Assembly: GCF_028369105.1 (NCBI RefSeq)
Contig: NZ_JAQNDO010000001.1
Location: forward strand, 11,316,501-11,380,500
From: Polyangium mundeleinium
Lineage (GTDB): Bacteria > Myxococcota_A > Polyangia > Polyangiales > Polyangiaceae
Reading direction: 5' to 3'
DNA length: 64,000 nucleotides
Within the stretch, counting starts at the first letter, position 1, and the number at the start of each line of letters is the position of its first letter. This document shows, in pieces, positions 28,071 to 40,386 of the stretch. Made by a program: the position numbers and the translations under genes. The notes under the pieces were generated by a model. It searched no databases and had not been told where the DNA came from. It saw only the letters and a program-made list of their open reading frames with translations.

Positions 28071-28975
28071 CTCTTCACGCGGCGAAACGGCGGCGGCTCG
28101 GGGCCGCGCACGGGCCGCGCCGCGACCTTTCCGAGACGATCCACCGCGACTTCGAGCGTCGCGCCAAAGGTGAGGCCGAGGCGCCGTGCGGCCTCGCTGC
28201 TCCCTTCGATCGGTGGAGCACCAACGATATCGCCCGGCATCAACGTGACGTGGCGGCTGACGAAAGCGAGCGACTCGGCGAACGAAAGCGCCGGCGCAGC
28301 AGGCCGCGCGAGCTCTTCAATCACGCCGCCCACGCGCAGGCGGACGTGTGCGTCGTCGAGCGCGCCGGCTTCGTCCTTCGTGACGAGCACGGGGCCGAGC
28401 GTCGCGGCGAAGTCACGCGCGCGGAAAGCTCCGCTCGTTCGTTCCTGTTCACGCGCGACCCAGCCGAGCAGGATCGTGAAGCCGAGGATCGCGCGCTCGG
28501 CTTCGTCCACGGTCGCGGCGCGGAGCTCATCGCCAAGCAGCACTGCGATCGAGATCTCGACGTCGGGCCGCGGCTCGTTCGGCGGGAAGGCGACCGATAG
28601 CTTGTGCCCCAACAATCCGCGCGGGTTGCCGAGGTGGTAGCGAGGTTCTTCGCCGTCGGCCGTACCGACGAGCTGCACGAGCAGCGCGCGCTCGGGCAAG
28701 CAAGGCGGCAGCCAGAGCAGCTCGTCGGGCCAGAGCCTCGCTTCCGTGGGGCGCTCGCCAGCGCAGAGCGCATCGTCCAGGACATCGAGGCCCGCGCCGC
28801 CGACGGAGAAGACGCGCGCGAAAAAATCTTCGGCGGTGGACAAGCCCTCGTCCTCGTCGAGGAGGGGTTCGGCGCGCCTCCGCTCGAGCTCGGCGACGTC
28901 GTAGAGGCAGCCGTCACGTTCGAGCGCGATCCGCGGGACCGGCGAGGACGGAAGGAGGACACGGGCAAGACGCAT
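28067..28975 (-). CDS. Fumarylacetoacetate hydrolase (FAH)-family protein
   Basis: 302 residues from ATG at 28975; a TTG at 28981 would add two. The central and C-terminal part has the FAH fold: 'RPDVEISIAVLLG', then 'ILGFTILLGWVAREQE' and 'FRARDFAATLGPVLVT', followed by a β-rich C-terminus containing 'LMPGDIVGAPP'. Family members cleave or decarboxylate β-diketo acids using a divalent metal, but the ligand pattern here is a divergent variant, so catalysis is uncertain. Stands alone. Confidence 0.75.
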   Translation of the reverse strand: MRLARVLLPSSPVPRIALERDGCLYDVAELERRRAEPLLDEDEGLSTAEDFFARVFSVGGAGLDVLDDALCAGERPTEARLWPDELLWLPPCLPERALLVQLVGTADGEEPRYHLGNPRGLLGHKLSVAFPPNEPRPDVEISIAVLLGDELRAATVDEAERAILGFTILLGWVAREQERTSGAFRARDFAATLGPVLVTKDEAGALDDAHVRLRVGGVIEELARPAAPALSFAESLAFVSRHVTLMPGDIVGAPPIEGSSEAARRLGLTFGATLEVAVDRLGKVAARPVRGPEPPPFRRVKS

Positions 28976-31952
<2,977 letters not shown>

Positions 31953-32102
31953 ATGCGCTCTTCAGCCGTCGCCCTGCGTCCCGTCACGATTCGGTCATGC
32001 ACACGTGTGGCTCACGAGATGCACGCGTGACGCGTGGTGCAGCGCGTCGCGCGTCATCGTGTTGCGCAGTGCGCACGGCGCGCGCGGGAGAAGGAGGATC
32101 GC

Positions 32103-32753
32103 GTGAAGGTGCGAGAGATCATGAGCACGCCGGTGACCACACTCGAGCCCGACGACAACCTCGCGTTCGCCGAGGAGCTCATGACCGTCGAGCGCGTGCG
32201 TCACTTGCCCGTGCTGGATGGCGACGTCCTCGTGGGCATCTTGTCGCACCGCGACATCGTCGCGGCCTCCGAGTCGATCCTGAAGAAGCCGGCCGCTGAT
32301 CAGGATCTCGAACGGAAACGCAAGGCGAGCGTCCGCGAGGTCATGCGCAAATCGGTGGACACGATCGGCCTCGACGAAGATGCAGCCGACGCGGCGGACC
32401 TCATGCTGACGGAGAAGATCGGCTGCTTGCCCGTGGTGGACGAGTCGCGTCGGCTGCTCGGCATCGTGACCGACGCGGACTTCATGGCGATGGCGCGAGA
32501 CGCGCTTCGCGCCGGGAAGATCACGCGAGCGGCGAAGCAGCCGGTGGCGCGTGCGTCCGCAAGGACGAGGACGAGGCCTTCGCTCGCGAAAGGGACGGCG
32601 AAGAGCGCGGCGACGGCGACGGCGACACGAGGGGCGAAAACGATCGCATCGAAGAAGGGGATGGCGACGAAGATCGTGCCGAAGGTCTCGGTGAAGGCGC
32701 ACGCGCGCAAAGGCGCGGCCACGAGGAAGGCTCCAACGCGTCGGAGTGCGTGA
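32103..32753 (+). CDS. CBS-pair protein with histone-H1-like basic tail
   Basis: 216 residues from GTG at 32103, with an ideal AAGGAGG site (32091-32097) 5 bp upstream, which decides the start. Two CBS domains occupy about 1-60 ('VREIMSTPVTTLEPDDNL') and 75-130 ('VREVMRKSVDTIGLDEDA'), the paired adenine-nucleotide-binding Bateman module. From about 140 to the end the protein is almost entirely Ala, Lys, Arg and Thr, resembling histone H1 or bacterial AlaLys-rich DNA-binding tails. A Bateman module fused to such a tail could link nucleotide status to nucleic-acid binding (inference). Confidence 0.85.
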   Translation: MKVREIMSTPVTTLEPDDNLAFAEELMTVERVRHLPVLDGDVLVGILSHRDIVAASESILKKPAADQDLERKRKASVREVMRKSVDTIGLDEDAADAADLMLTEKIGCLPVVDESRRLLGIVTDADFMAMARDALRAGKITRAAKQPVARASARTRTRPSLAKGTAKSAATATATRGAKTIASKKGMATKIVPKVSVKAHARKGAATRKAPTRRSA

Positions 32754-32765
32754 CGACCGCGTGGA

Positions 32766-33701
32766 TCAGAGCGTGACGACGTCGATGGGCGGGCCCGCGG
32801 AGACCGTGACCTCCGAGGCGCGCAGCACGTCGCCGTCGAGCACGTAGGGCCCTTCGGGCGAGAAACGCACGACGAACGAGCGCGTGAGATCATCAAAAGC
32901 GCCTGCGCCGCCGATCGGCTTGCCGAGAAGGACGAGCGGCGCGCGCGGGCCGAGCGAGCGAGGAGGCAGAGGGCTCGCGACGAGGTGCGGGCTATCGAGG
33001 TCTTCGCCCGCGCGGTGGTTGACGCGCATGCCGAGGCCGAGGTCACGCACGACGGAGGCGCACACGAGCGACCAGCGATCGGAGGTGAGGCGATGCCCGT
33101 CGACCTCGATCGTGCACGGCATGGGCGTGAGCACTTGCTGTGCATACGGACCATCGACGAACGACTCGACGAAGATCCGGCCGGCGATCCGTGCCGCACC
33201 GCCGTACCCGCGCGCGCCATCCGCGTAGTAGAGGTCGAAGAACCGCGCGACGAGGCCGGTGCCGAAGATGAAGCCGATGCGCGTCGTCTCCGCGCCCTCG
33301 CGCGCCTCGCGCACGCGCAGCGTGGCCCTGCGTCGCGAGGCGAGCGCGCGGGAGGCGAGGAGCCGCGTGAGCAGCCGCCTGGGATCCCCCTGCATGCCGA
33401 AGTTCCGCGCGACGGTGGCGACGGTGCCGCCGGGCAGGAGCGCGAGGCGCGGGAGCGAGGCCTCGCCGAAGGCCCGCGCGAGCGCCGTGACGCCGGCCAT
33501 GAAGCTGCCGTCCCCGCCGGAGAGGATCACGAGGTCCGTGCCACGCGCCGCGATCCGCGCGCAGACGGCGTCGAGCTCGGCGACCTGCGTGGTGGGATGA
33601 ACCTCGGCGACGCCCGCGCAGATGCGCCTCACGTCGTCGAGGAGCGAGGGCCGTCGGCGGTAGAGGCGAGCCGTGATGTTGGCGATGACGTCGAAACGCA
33701 T
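32766..33701 (-). CDS. Diacylglycerol kinase-family lipid kinase
   Basis: 311 residues. The catalytic-domain signature GGDGSF (about 62) and 'LPGGTVATVARNFGM' follow a Rossmann-like N-terminus, as in YegS/DgkB/sphingosine-kinase-fold enzymes; the C-terminal part is β-rich. Probable lipid phosphorylation at the membrane, with unknown substrate. It is convergent with the CBS gene. Confidence 0.85.
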   Translation of the reverse strand: MRFDVIANITARLYRRRPSLLDDVRRICAGVAEVHPTTQVAELDAVCARIAARGTDLVILSGGDGSFMAGVTALARAFGEASLPRLALLPGGTVATVARNFGMQGDPRRLLTRLLASRALASRRRATLRVREAREGAETTRIGFIFGTGLVARFFDLYYADGARGYGGAARIAGRIFVESFVDGPYAQQVLTPMPCTIEVDGHRLTSDRWSLVCASVVRDLGLGMRVNHRAGEDLDSPHLVASPLPPRSLGPRAPLVLLGKPIGGAGAFDDLTRSFVVRFSPEGPYVLDGDVLRASEVTVSAGPPIDVVTL

Positions 33702-33891
33702 GAACGGAAGGCCCTCGCGACGCCGAGGCCTGTAGGGGCGCGGACGCGATGGGCGTGTTCGGGAGACAAAAGAGCCCCCCGAAGCGCGCAGGGTGACGCA
33801 CCGGAGGCGCGGGGGAAAGGGCCGAGCGCGCGCGGGCCACGGAAGGCTTTGCGAGTCGGGGCGAGGTCAGGTAGCTCGAAAGGAACGCCCG

Positions 33892-35223
33892 ATGATCGCT
33901 CGCCGCACGAAACTCCCGCGCGCCCTTGGAAGTCTCCTCGTCCTTGCTCTCGCTGCAGGCTGCGGCGGAGGCCCGGCGCTGCGCGCCGCGGAGCAAGGCG
34001 ATCTCGGCGGGGCGAGGCGCGCGCTCGCGTCCGGCTCCGCGCAGGAGACCGTCGGCGAGGCCGAGGCGCGTCGCATCGCGCGCGTCGTACTCGAACAAGA
34101 GGTAAAGGCCGCGAAGGGGGACGCCGGCGTGAGCAAGCTTCGGGAGCTGCCGTCGTGCGCCGAAGGGCTCGACGACGTGCTCGAAGCACGCGCCGCGGGC
34201 AGTGACGAGGTCGCGGCGATCGCGGCGCTCATCCGCTTCGATGCGCGCCTGTGGGATCGCGACGATCTCGCGGAGGCAGCACGTACAGCGCTCGCATCGA
34301 AGGGCGCGTCGGGCGCGTGGCGCGCGGTGGAGGCGCGTGGGCTCGTCGCGTACGCGGACGGCACGCAGCGCAGGAGCCTGTTTACCGACGGGGACCAGGC
34401 CGTGCGTCTCGCGGCGCTCAAGGCCTCGTTCGACGCGTTCGATCCGAACGACACCGAGGCGCTGCTCGAAGCGGCGCGGCTCGATCCGCACCCGCCCGCG
34501 CGTTTGCAGGCGATCGACGCGGTCGGCAACCTCGGCGGCGAGCGCGTCGTGCTCGCGCTGAAGGATCTCTTCGTGAAGGCCGACGAGGACGAGCGGGTCG
34601 CGATCGTGGGCGCGTGGTCCTCGGCGCGCGCACTGGACGCGGGCGGGCGAGCGCAGCTCGTGCGCGTGTCGCAGGCCGAACGAGGCTTGCCGCAGATCGT
34701 GGCAGCGGCTGTGCTCGTCCGTCAGCCCGGTCCCGGCGCGGAGGACGCCGCGGGCATCCTCGCGCGGTCGATTGAGACCGGCTCGACGCGCGAGCGGGTG
34801 TTCGCGATCCACGCGGCGACGCTCGATACGCCGAGCGTGCGCGAGGCTCTCGTGAAGGCGCGGAGCGACGCGGACGAGGACGTCGCGATCGCGGCGCTCG
34901 GCCGTGGCCTGGAGATGGCGCCGGCCGAGGGCGAAGGCGCGAAGCCGAAAGAGCGCGCCGAGATCACGCAGAAGCTGCTCGGCCTCGCGAAGGGCAAGGG
35001 CATCCGCGCGTTGCTCGCAAAGGCGGCGCTCGCGCGGGCGGGCTCGCGCGAGGTGCTCCCGCTCCTCACGGAGGACGCGCGCTCGACGAGCGAGCAGGCG
35101 CGCAAGGTCGCGGGCACGTCGCTCGTAGCGCTCGGCGAGCTCGGGCGCGCCGCGCTGCTCGCGGTCGACGCCGACCCGCGCGTGCGCACGGGCGTCGCGT
35201 GCGCGATGCTCCGGGCGAAGTAG
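33892..35223 (+). CDS. HEAT-repeat lipoprotein
   Basis: 443 residues from ATG at 33892 with AAAGGA 7 bp upstream; 33 earlier in-frame codons are Arg-rich and not needed. A lipobox LAAGC (about 21-25) follows the signal peptide. The rest is an α-solenoid of short helix pairs such as 'ARLQAIDAVGNLGGERVVLALKDLF' and 'VREALVKARSDADEDVAIAALGRG', typical of HEAT/PBS-lyase-type repeats, used as protein-binding scaffolds. Probably periplasmic and lipid-anchored; partner unknown. Convergent with the next gene. Confidence 0.75.
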   Translation: MIARRTKLPRALGSLLVLALAAGCGGGPALRAAEQGDLGGARRALASGSAQETVGEAEARRIARVVLEQEVKAAKGDAGVSKLRELPSCAEGLDDVLEARAAGSDEVAAIAALIRFDARLWDRDDLAEAARTALASKGASGAWRAVEARGLVAYADGTQRRSLFTDGDQAVRLAALKASFDAFDPNDTEALLEAARLDPHPPARLQAIDAVGNLGGERVVLALKDLFVKADEDERVAIVGAWSSARALDAGGRAQLVRVSQAERGLPQIVAAAVLVRQPGPGAEDAAGILARSIETGSTRERVFAIHAATLDTPSVREALVKARSDADEDVAIAALGRGLEMAPAEGEGAKPKERAEITQKLLGLAKGKGIRALLAKAALARAGSREVLPLLTEDARSTSEQARKVAGTSLVALGELGRAALLAVDADPRVRTGVACAMLRAK

Positions 35224-35235
35224 CGGTTTGTCCGG

Positions 35236-37326
35236 CTAGAACCGGGAGACGACCTCGAGCCGCGCGCCCTCGAAGGGCGGGAAGAGGCGGCAGACGCCGG
35301 AGACGCAGCGGATCGCGCCGCGCCGCTGCCCGACGAAGAGGTTCACGGTGTTCACGAGCCGCGAGGCCCACGTGTCCGTGCTCCCGGATCGGTACGTGAG
35401 GCCGCCGCTCAGGTAGTGGCAAAGCACGACCTTGAACTCGTCTGCACCGGCGAGCTCGGGCTGGCAGCCGGGGCGCGTCGAGTACTCGTAGCCGAAGACC
35501 GCCGAGAGGTGCGGCGACCAGTGGAGCGCCGTGTAGTTCTCGCCCTCGTTCCACACCCGACCGTGCGTCGCGGGCAGGTAGCGGTTGCGATGAAACCCTT
35601 GGAGCTGCAACGAAAACGGGCCCTTGATGTGCTTGACGAGGTCGTAGCGGATGTAGCCCTCGTAATAGAGGACGTCCGTCTCGCCCGGCGCCCGCGTGCC
35701 GAGCGTGGGCACCGCGCGCTCCGCGATACGCGCTCCGATCCAGGCGCGCGCGTGCGACTTGCCCTGCTCGCGGCTCATGTCGATGCCCACGGCCGTGTCC
35801 CACGTGTCCGTGCGGAACTGGTCGTCCATCGACTGGCAGAGGTCGTTCGTGGGCACCTCCGTCCAGCTCCGGTAACGACCGAGCCAGCCGTACACCGACG
35901 TGTGCTCGTCGTACTTGAAGTTCGCGGTCGCGCGGCCGCCGGTCATGCACACGTTCGGCGACTCGATCGGCTCGATGTAAATCGGCTCCGCGGTCGGCGG
36001 CGCGCTGTAGGCGACGACGCTGTACTCGGGGGCGCTATAGCCAGGCGTCGTCACGTCGATGTTCGAACCGAGTGGGAAGAATTTTCGGTTGTGTTTGCCC
36101 TCCAAGGAAAGCTGGAGCTTTCCGAGGCCGAAGTTCGCGTTCGCGTACACCGCGTACCCCGACACGTCCGCTTGCCGCTCCGTCGCCGTGCCTTGCGCGT
36201 CGATCGCGCCCACGTGCCCGTCGCGGAGTTGCTGCCCCGCGACCTCCACGTAGAGGTCGCCGATCCCCGCGATCGACGGCACGTTCACCGATCCGCTGAA
36301 CGTCCGAATCTGATTGTGCGAGCGGCCTCCGGGCAGGACCGTGAACTCGGGGAACTGCGCGTAGCAGTGATCCACGCACGTCGAATCGCCCGTGGCGCAG
36401 GCGTTCCTGCACGCGAGGTTCTCCTCGGTGAAGGATTTGCGCACCAGCACCGACGCGTTCGCGGCGAACTGGATGGCGTCGATCCCGCCTTCGACGCGGC
36501 CGCCGAAGATCGTGTCCTCGAGGTAACTCGGCCTCGGCTCGGCGACGATCGGCTGCCCGTTGATGGCGTACGTCGTCGCGGGCTTCGCGTCCGGAAAGCC
36601 GAAAAACAAGGGGGATCCTGCGCCGTGCAGACGCCGACCGCTCACCTCGTCGAAGCGCAGCGGGTTCATCTGTCCCGCGAGCAGCGTGGCGCCGATCCGC
36701 GCCGGCCCGAGCTTCTTGTCGAAGACGACCTTCCCACCGCGGATCGTCGTGTCGATCGCGAGTTCGTCGATCTTGCGCACGCTGAGCACGAGGCCGCGGC
36801 CGAGCTGCGCGTAGAAATCGCCGATCGTGATGTCTAGGCCCGGCTGGTTGTATCCGACGTAGAGTTTGGCCGGGTACACGCTGTTCAAGAACCGCGTGTT
36901 CAGCTCGTTGTAGAAGCGGTTCGCATAGTCGATCGTCTGCGGGACCTGGGCGTTCGGATCCGCCTGCTTTACCGCGTCGATCTGGCGCTGCGCGATCACC
37001 TGCGCCTCGGTCCGCTTCGTCGTCAGGTAGTAGAGCGCCGAGTCGAGGCGCACGCCGACGCGGAAGCGCCACCACGTCGCCTGCACGTTCAGGCGGTTGA
37101 TCCACTCGCCGTAGTCGTCGTCGACGATCGGCCGCGGGTTGAACGCCCTTGGATCGTGGTTGCGGTTGTCCCAGCGATAGTCGACGACCGTGGTGTTGGT
37201 GACGTCGAGCCCGATCGGCTCACCTGCCGGCCCGGGCAAGTCGAGCGCGCTCGCGGCGGGCGCGATCGCGAGGCTTCCGAGGGTGACGGCCAGCGCAGCA
37301 GCGGCGCGACGCGAGGAAGATCTCAC
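35236..37326 (-). CDS. Predicted outer-membrane beta-barrel protein (DUF6029-like)
   Basis: 696 residues from GTG at 37326, with a clean signal peptide cleaved after A-S-A (about 27). The mature part alternates polar and hydrophobic residues in short strands, is rich in Tyr, Trp and Gly, and ends in F, as outer-membrane barrels do. A loop with four clustered cysteines lies near 307-323 (C-x3-C-x6-C-x3-C). This looks like the DUF6029 family of uncharacterised barrels (inference). The next genes on the strand encode two thioredoxin-fold lipoproteins. Confidence 0.72.
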   Translation of the reverse strand: MRSSSRRAAAALAVTLGSLAIAPAASALDLPGPAGEPIGLDVTNTTVVDYRWDNRNHDPRAFNPRPIVDDDYGEWINRLNVQATWWRFRVGVRLDSALYYLTTKRTEAQVIAQRQIDAVKQADPNAQVPQTIDYANRFYNELNTRFLNSVYPAKLYVGYNQPGLDITIGDFYAQLGRGLVLSVRKIDELAIDTTIRGGKVVFDKKLGPARIGATLLAGQMNPLRFDEVSGRRLHGAGSPLFFGFPDAKPATTYAINGQPIVAEPRPSYLEDTIFGGRVEGGIDAIQFAANASVLVRKSFTEENLACRNACATGDSTCVDHCYAQFPEFTVLPGGRSHNQIRTFSGSVNVPSIAGIGDLYVEVAGQQLRDGHVGAIDAQGTATERQADVSGYAVYANANFGLGKLQLSLEGKHNRKFFPLGSNIDVTTPGYSAPEYSVVAYSAPPTAEPIYIEPIESPNVCMTGGRATANFKYDEHTSVYGWLGRYRSWTEVPTNDLCQSMDDQFRTDTWDTAVGIDMSREQGKSHARAWIGARIAERAVPTLGTRAPGETDVLYYEGYIRYDLVKHIKGPFSLQLQGFHRNRYLPATHGRVWNEGENYTALHWSPHLSAVFGYEYSTRPGCQPELAGADEFKVVLCHYLSGGLTYRSGSTDTWASRLVNTVNLFVGQRRGAIRCVSGVCRLFPPFEGARLEVVSRF

Positions 37327-37360
37327 GCGCGCCTTCTACCATGACGCGCGCGGCGTCCGA

Positions 37361-37888
37361 TCACTCCGCGAGGGCCTTCTCGACCTCGACAGCGAGGGTT
37401 TTCTCGTCACCCGCGGTGTATCCACCACGCTTGTGCATGATCGAACCGTCCTTGCTGATCAGCACCGTGAAGGGCAGCTCGCGCTTCGGATTGTAGCGGG
37501 CCGTCACCACGGTCTCCTCGTCGAGCAGCACGGGGAAGACCATGTCCTTCGAGCGCACCACGCTGCTCACCTGCGCGCGCGACTCCGGCCCGTCGGCGGA
37601 GACGGCGAGCACGACGAAGCCGCGATCCTTGTGCTTTTTGTAAAGGTCGACGAGGTGCGGCATCTCGATCATGCAGGGGTCGCAGGTGGTCGACCAGAAG
37701 TCGATGAGCACCACGCTGTTCCCCTTGTAGTCGGAGAGCCGGACCTGCTTGCCGTCGAGCGACGGCAGCGTGAAGTCGGGTGCCGTCGCGCCGCCGCCGG
37801 CCTTCGCGGAGGGCATTTCGCCGCCACACGAGCTGAGGAGAAGGCCGGCGAGCGCGGCGCCGAGGACGTGAGCTTTTTGCGCGTTCAT
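37361..37888 (-). CDS. TlpA-like thioredoxin-fold lipoprotein, CDPC active site
   Basis: 175 residues from ATG at 37888. Lipobox LLSSC in the signal peptide, then a redoxin domain: 'PDFTLPSLDGKQVRLSDYKGN', active site W-S-T-T-C-D-P-C (about 70) and cis-Pro region 'LPFTVLISKDG'. TlpA/ResA-like proteins reduce or isomerise disulfides in the envelope; the C-D-P-C dipeptide differs from the standard C-G-P-C and may shift redox potential. Separated by 58 bp from a second thioredoxin-fold gene upstream. Confidence 0.88.
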   Translation of the reverse strand: MNAQKAHVLGAALAGLLLSSCGGEMPSAKAGGGATAPDFTLPSLDGKQVRLSDYKGNSVVLIDFWSTTCDPCMIEMPHLVDLYKKHKDRGFVVLAVSADGPESRAQVSSVVRSKDMVFPVLLDEETVVTARYNPKRELPFTVLISKDGSIMHKRGGYTAGDEKTLAVEVEKALAE

Positions 37889-37946
37889 CCTCGCATCATG
37901 CCGCAAAGGAGGAGGGGCGGCACGCGCGCAAAAGCAGGCGAGAGGG

Positions 37947-38657
37947 CTACAACGTCCCTGCGATGACCTTCTCGAAGGTCTTCCAGTACGTCGCCGGAGG
38001 CGGACCGGCGTACGTGTGAACGATCGCCATCGTCCGCGTGTCGATGATGATGTTCGCCGGGAACGAATCGCTCTCCCAGAGAGCCGCGAGCTTGCCGCCC
38101 GGATCGGTCACCGACGGGTAGTCGATGGCGAACTTCTTCACCCACTTCGTCAGGTCTTCGGGCGTCGCCGGCGAACCGGAGATTCCCTCCGCGAGCGCGA
38201 GAAGGAACTCGCCGCCAATCGGGTTGTACTCCGCGCGCAGGCCCGGGAGGACCTCGGCCGCCTCGTACTGGCAAGGGCCGCACCACGAAGCGGAGATGAT
38301 GATCGCGAGCGCCTTCGGCTTCGGCGTGCCCGCGGGGAACACGGAGTTTTCCGGAAAAACCCCGTCGCCCGTCGGATTGTAGAACTCCGCAAAGGAGATG
38401 AATCGCACGCCGTCGCCGATCTTTTCCTTCGCGTTCGGAAAACCGATGAGCTCGTAATTCTGCGCTATCGAGCCCTTGCTGATGCCGAAGGGACCCGCGG
38501 GATACGGGAGCGCCCACGATCCACGCGGAAGTTGCCCCGTTTGATCCGGGAACCCTGGTGTCACGTTGCCATCGCCCTCGTCACTGCCGCAGCCGATCAA
38601 ACCGAAAGCTGCCGTCAGACCGAGAACCAAGCACCGAAAGAGCACGTCGTTTCGCAT
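37947..38657 (-). CDS. Thioredoxin-fold lipoprotein, CGPC active site
   Basis: 236 residues from ATG at 38657; a longer frame upstream to 39047 has no ribosome-binding site and its content is not protein-like. Lipobox GLIGC (about 22). A ~90-residue N-terminal extension precedes the redoxin core with active site S-A-S-W-C-G-P-C (about 134), 'YPSVTDPGGKLAALWES' and the cis-Pro-containing strand 'FPANIIIDTRTM'. Likely an envelope thiol-disulfide oxidoreductase, paired with the downstream CDPC protein and divergent from the Cys-rich lipoprotein gene at 38845. Confidence 0.87.
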   Translation of the reverse strand: MRNDVLFRCLVLGLTAAFGLIGCGSDEGDGNVTPGFPDQTGQLPRGSWALPYPAGPFGISKGSIAQNYELIGFPNAKEKIGDGVRFISFAEFYNPTGDGVFPENSVFPAGTPKPKALAIIISASWCGPCQYEAAEVLPGLRAEYNPIGGEFLLALAEGISGSPATPEDLTKWVKKFAIDYPSVTDPGGKLAALWESDSFPANIIIDTRTMAIVHTYAGPPPATYWKTFEKVIAGTL

Positions 38658-38844
38658 GATGCCACCGCGCCTGGAATGAGGTAGGTCGGAATGGTCCTCG
38701 CGGGGGTTCGGGGCGTCAAGCGCCCTCCTTGCAAAAGGCCTCGCACGGACCGGATCCGTACCCAGGCAAGATGCGTGGAACACGGCACCGTCCCATGCAT
38801 ACCCACACCCGCGGAGGGACGGCCCTCCAAGGTTCGAGGCCATC

Positions 38845-40170
38845 ATGCAGCATTCTCCTGTTCTCCGTCCCCGGCAGCCGCGCCTTCGTTTTGCCGCCGC
38901 CCTCTCGCTCCTCTCACTCCTTTTTGGTGGCGCGCTCGGCGCCTGCTCCGAGGAGGAGGCGGTGCCGTTCTGCTTCGGCGGCTTCGTCACCGCGGACGGC
39001 AAATGCGAGGGGAAGTGCACCCCCGACAAGTGCCTACCCGGCAACACGTGCGTGGAGAACCGCTGCGTCCTCGAGTGCGCCGGTCACGCCGATTGCCTCG
39101 CGGACGGCACGCAGGACTGCACGCCCGCGGTCGAGGACGACACGAAGCGTGAAATGTTCGCCTGCCAGCCGAACGAGAAGCCCTTCGGCTTCGGCTTCAA
39201 GTGCCCCTTCGGCGACGAGTGCAGCAAGACCCTCTCCTGCCCGCAGACGGGGTCGCCCTGCTTCCTCGATCAGTGCGGCGGCGCGCCCGACACCTGCAAG
39301 CTCGACGAGACCTACTGCTACGGACGTGCAAACTGTCTCGTCGGCAAATGCCCCGACAACACGCCCTGCACGGTGCTCGCGTGCGCGCCGGGCGAGTGCA
39401 CGGCGCCGCTCTCCTGCCTCTCGGCCGCCGAGGGTGATGCCGATGCTTTCTGCACCAAGCAAGATTGCCAGAGCGACGCCGAGTGCCCCGGCGGGTTCTA
39501 CTGCGGCACGACCCGCGAGGCGCGCGCGCTCTGCGGCAGCATGAACCCCGCCAAGGGCAACAACGGCCTCTGCGGTCAGTCGAACGACCCGTGCATCGAG
39601 CCGAGCTCGCTCGGGCAGGGCAACACGATGTTCGAAGGCCAGCTCTGTGTACTCCGGAAGACGTGCGTCCAGCGCGACACGTGCGCCCCGTGCAACACTG
39701 ATCTGGACTGTTCACAGATCCCGAACAGCCACTGCATCTCGCTCCCGAACGACACCACGAAGCGCTGCGCCTCCGAGTGCGTGAAGGACTCCGACTGCGG
39801 ACGCTCGTTCGAGTGCAAGCCCGTGAGCGACGCCGCTCCGGACGGACCGAAGGCGTGCTTCCACCGCTTCGGCGCCTGCGTCGGCGAGGGCAAATACTGC
39901 GAGCCCTGCGTGACTGACGAGGACTGCGGCCCGCTCACCGGCCGCTCCGTTTGCATCCAGGCCACCGACGGCAGCCGCGGCTGCGTCGATCTCAGCACGT
40001 CCGGCGGGGCCTGCATGTCGAACAACGACTGCCCGCTCTCGCCGAGCGGCAAGCACGCCGAGTGCGACCTCAACCCGGGCTCGCAGAACTACCAGAAGTG
40101 CCAGCTCTTCCCCTACACGCTCGCCAACCCCGCGAACCCGAACCAGGGCGGCGAGGCGAGCTGCTGGTAA
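38845..40170 (+). CDS. Cysteine-rich lipoprotein (about 53 cysteines)
   Basis: 441 residues. Signal peptide with lipobox L-G-A-C (about 31-34). By hand count there are about 53 cysteines (12% of residues), many in motifs of the kind C-x2-5-D-x-D-C (such as CVTDEDC, CVKDSDC, CMSNNDC), recurring every 30-50 residues. This spacing resembles the EGF-like or Dickkopf-like modules of myxobacterial surface lipoproteins. Probably a disulfide-stabilised outer-surface protein; function unknown. Its divergent neighbours are thioredoxin-fold lipoproteins. Confidence 0.82.
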   Translation: MQHSPVLRPRQPRLRFAAALSLLSLLFGGALGACSEEEAVPFCFGGFVTADGKCEGKCTPDKCLPGNTCVENRCVLECAGHADCLADGTQDCTPAVEDDTKREMFACQPNEKPFGFGFKCPFGDECSKTLSCPQTGSPCFLDQCGGAPDTCKLDETYCYGRANCLVGKCPDNTPCTVLACAPGECTAPLSCLSAAEGDADAFCTKQDCQSDAECPGGFYCGTTREARALCGSMNPAKGNNGLCGQSNDPCIEPSSLGQGNTMFEGQLCVLRKTCVQRDTCAPCNTDLDCSQIPNSHCISLPNDTTKRCASECVKDSDCGRSFECKPVSDAAPDGPKACFHRFGACVGEGKYCEPCVTDEDCGPLTGRSVCIQATDGSRGCVDLSTSGGACMSNNDCPLSPSGKHAECDLNPGSQNYQKCQLFPYTLANPANPNQGGEASCW

Positions 40171-40205
40171 CAGAAGCTGGTCTCTTCCGGTCTCAATCGA
40201 TCCTC

Positions 40206-40240
40206 GCCGCGCAAAAACTTTCGCCGCGCGCGGCACGTTT
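40206..40240 (+). terminator. Possible terminator after the Cys-rich lipoprotein
   Basis: GCCGCGC (40206-40212) pairs with GCGCGGC (40228-40234), followed by ACGTTTCTTTC. The loop is long (15 nt) and a competing palindrome lies inside it, so confidence is moderate. Confidence 0.4.
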
Positions 40241-40386
40241 CTTTCGCACCCTCCCCCCCGTGATCCGGGGATTCCGCGAGGGCCCCGGGGATGGACGGGA
40301 GGGTGCTCACGTCGCACTTCGCATGGCGCAGAAGGTGCACGTGCGCTTCAACGTACCCATCACTTCTTCAACAAGGAGAGCTTCGC

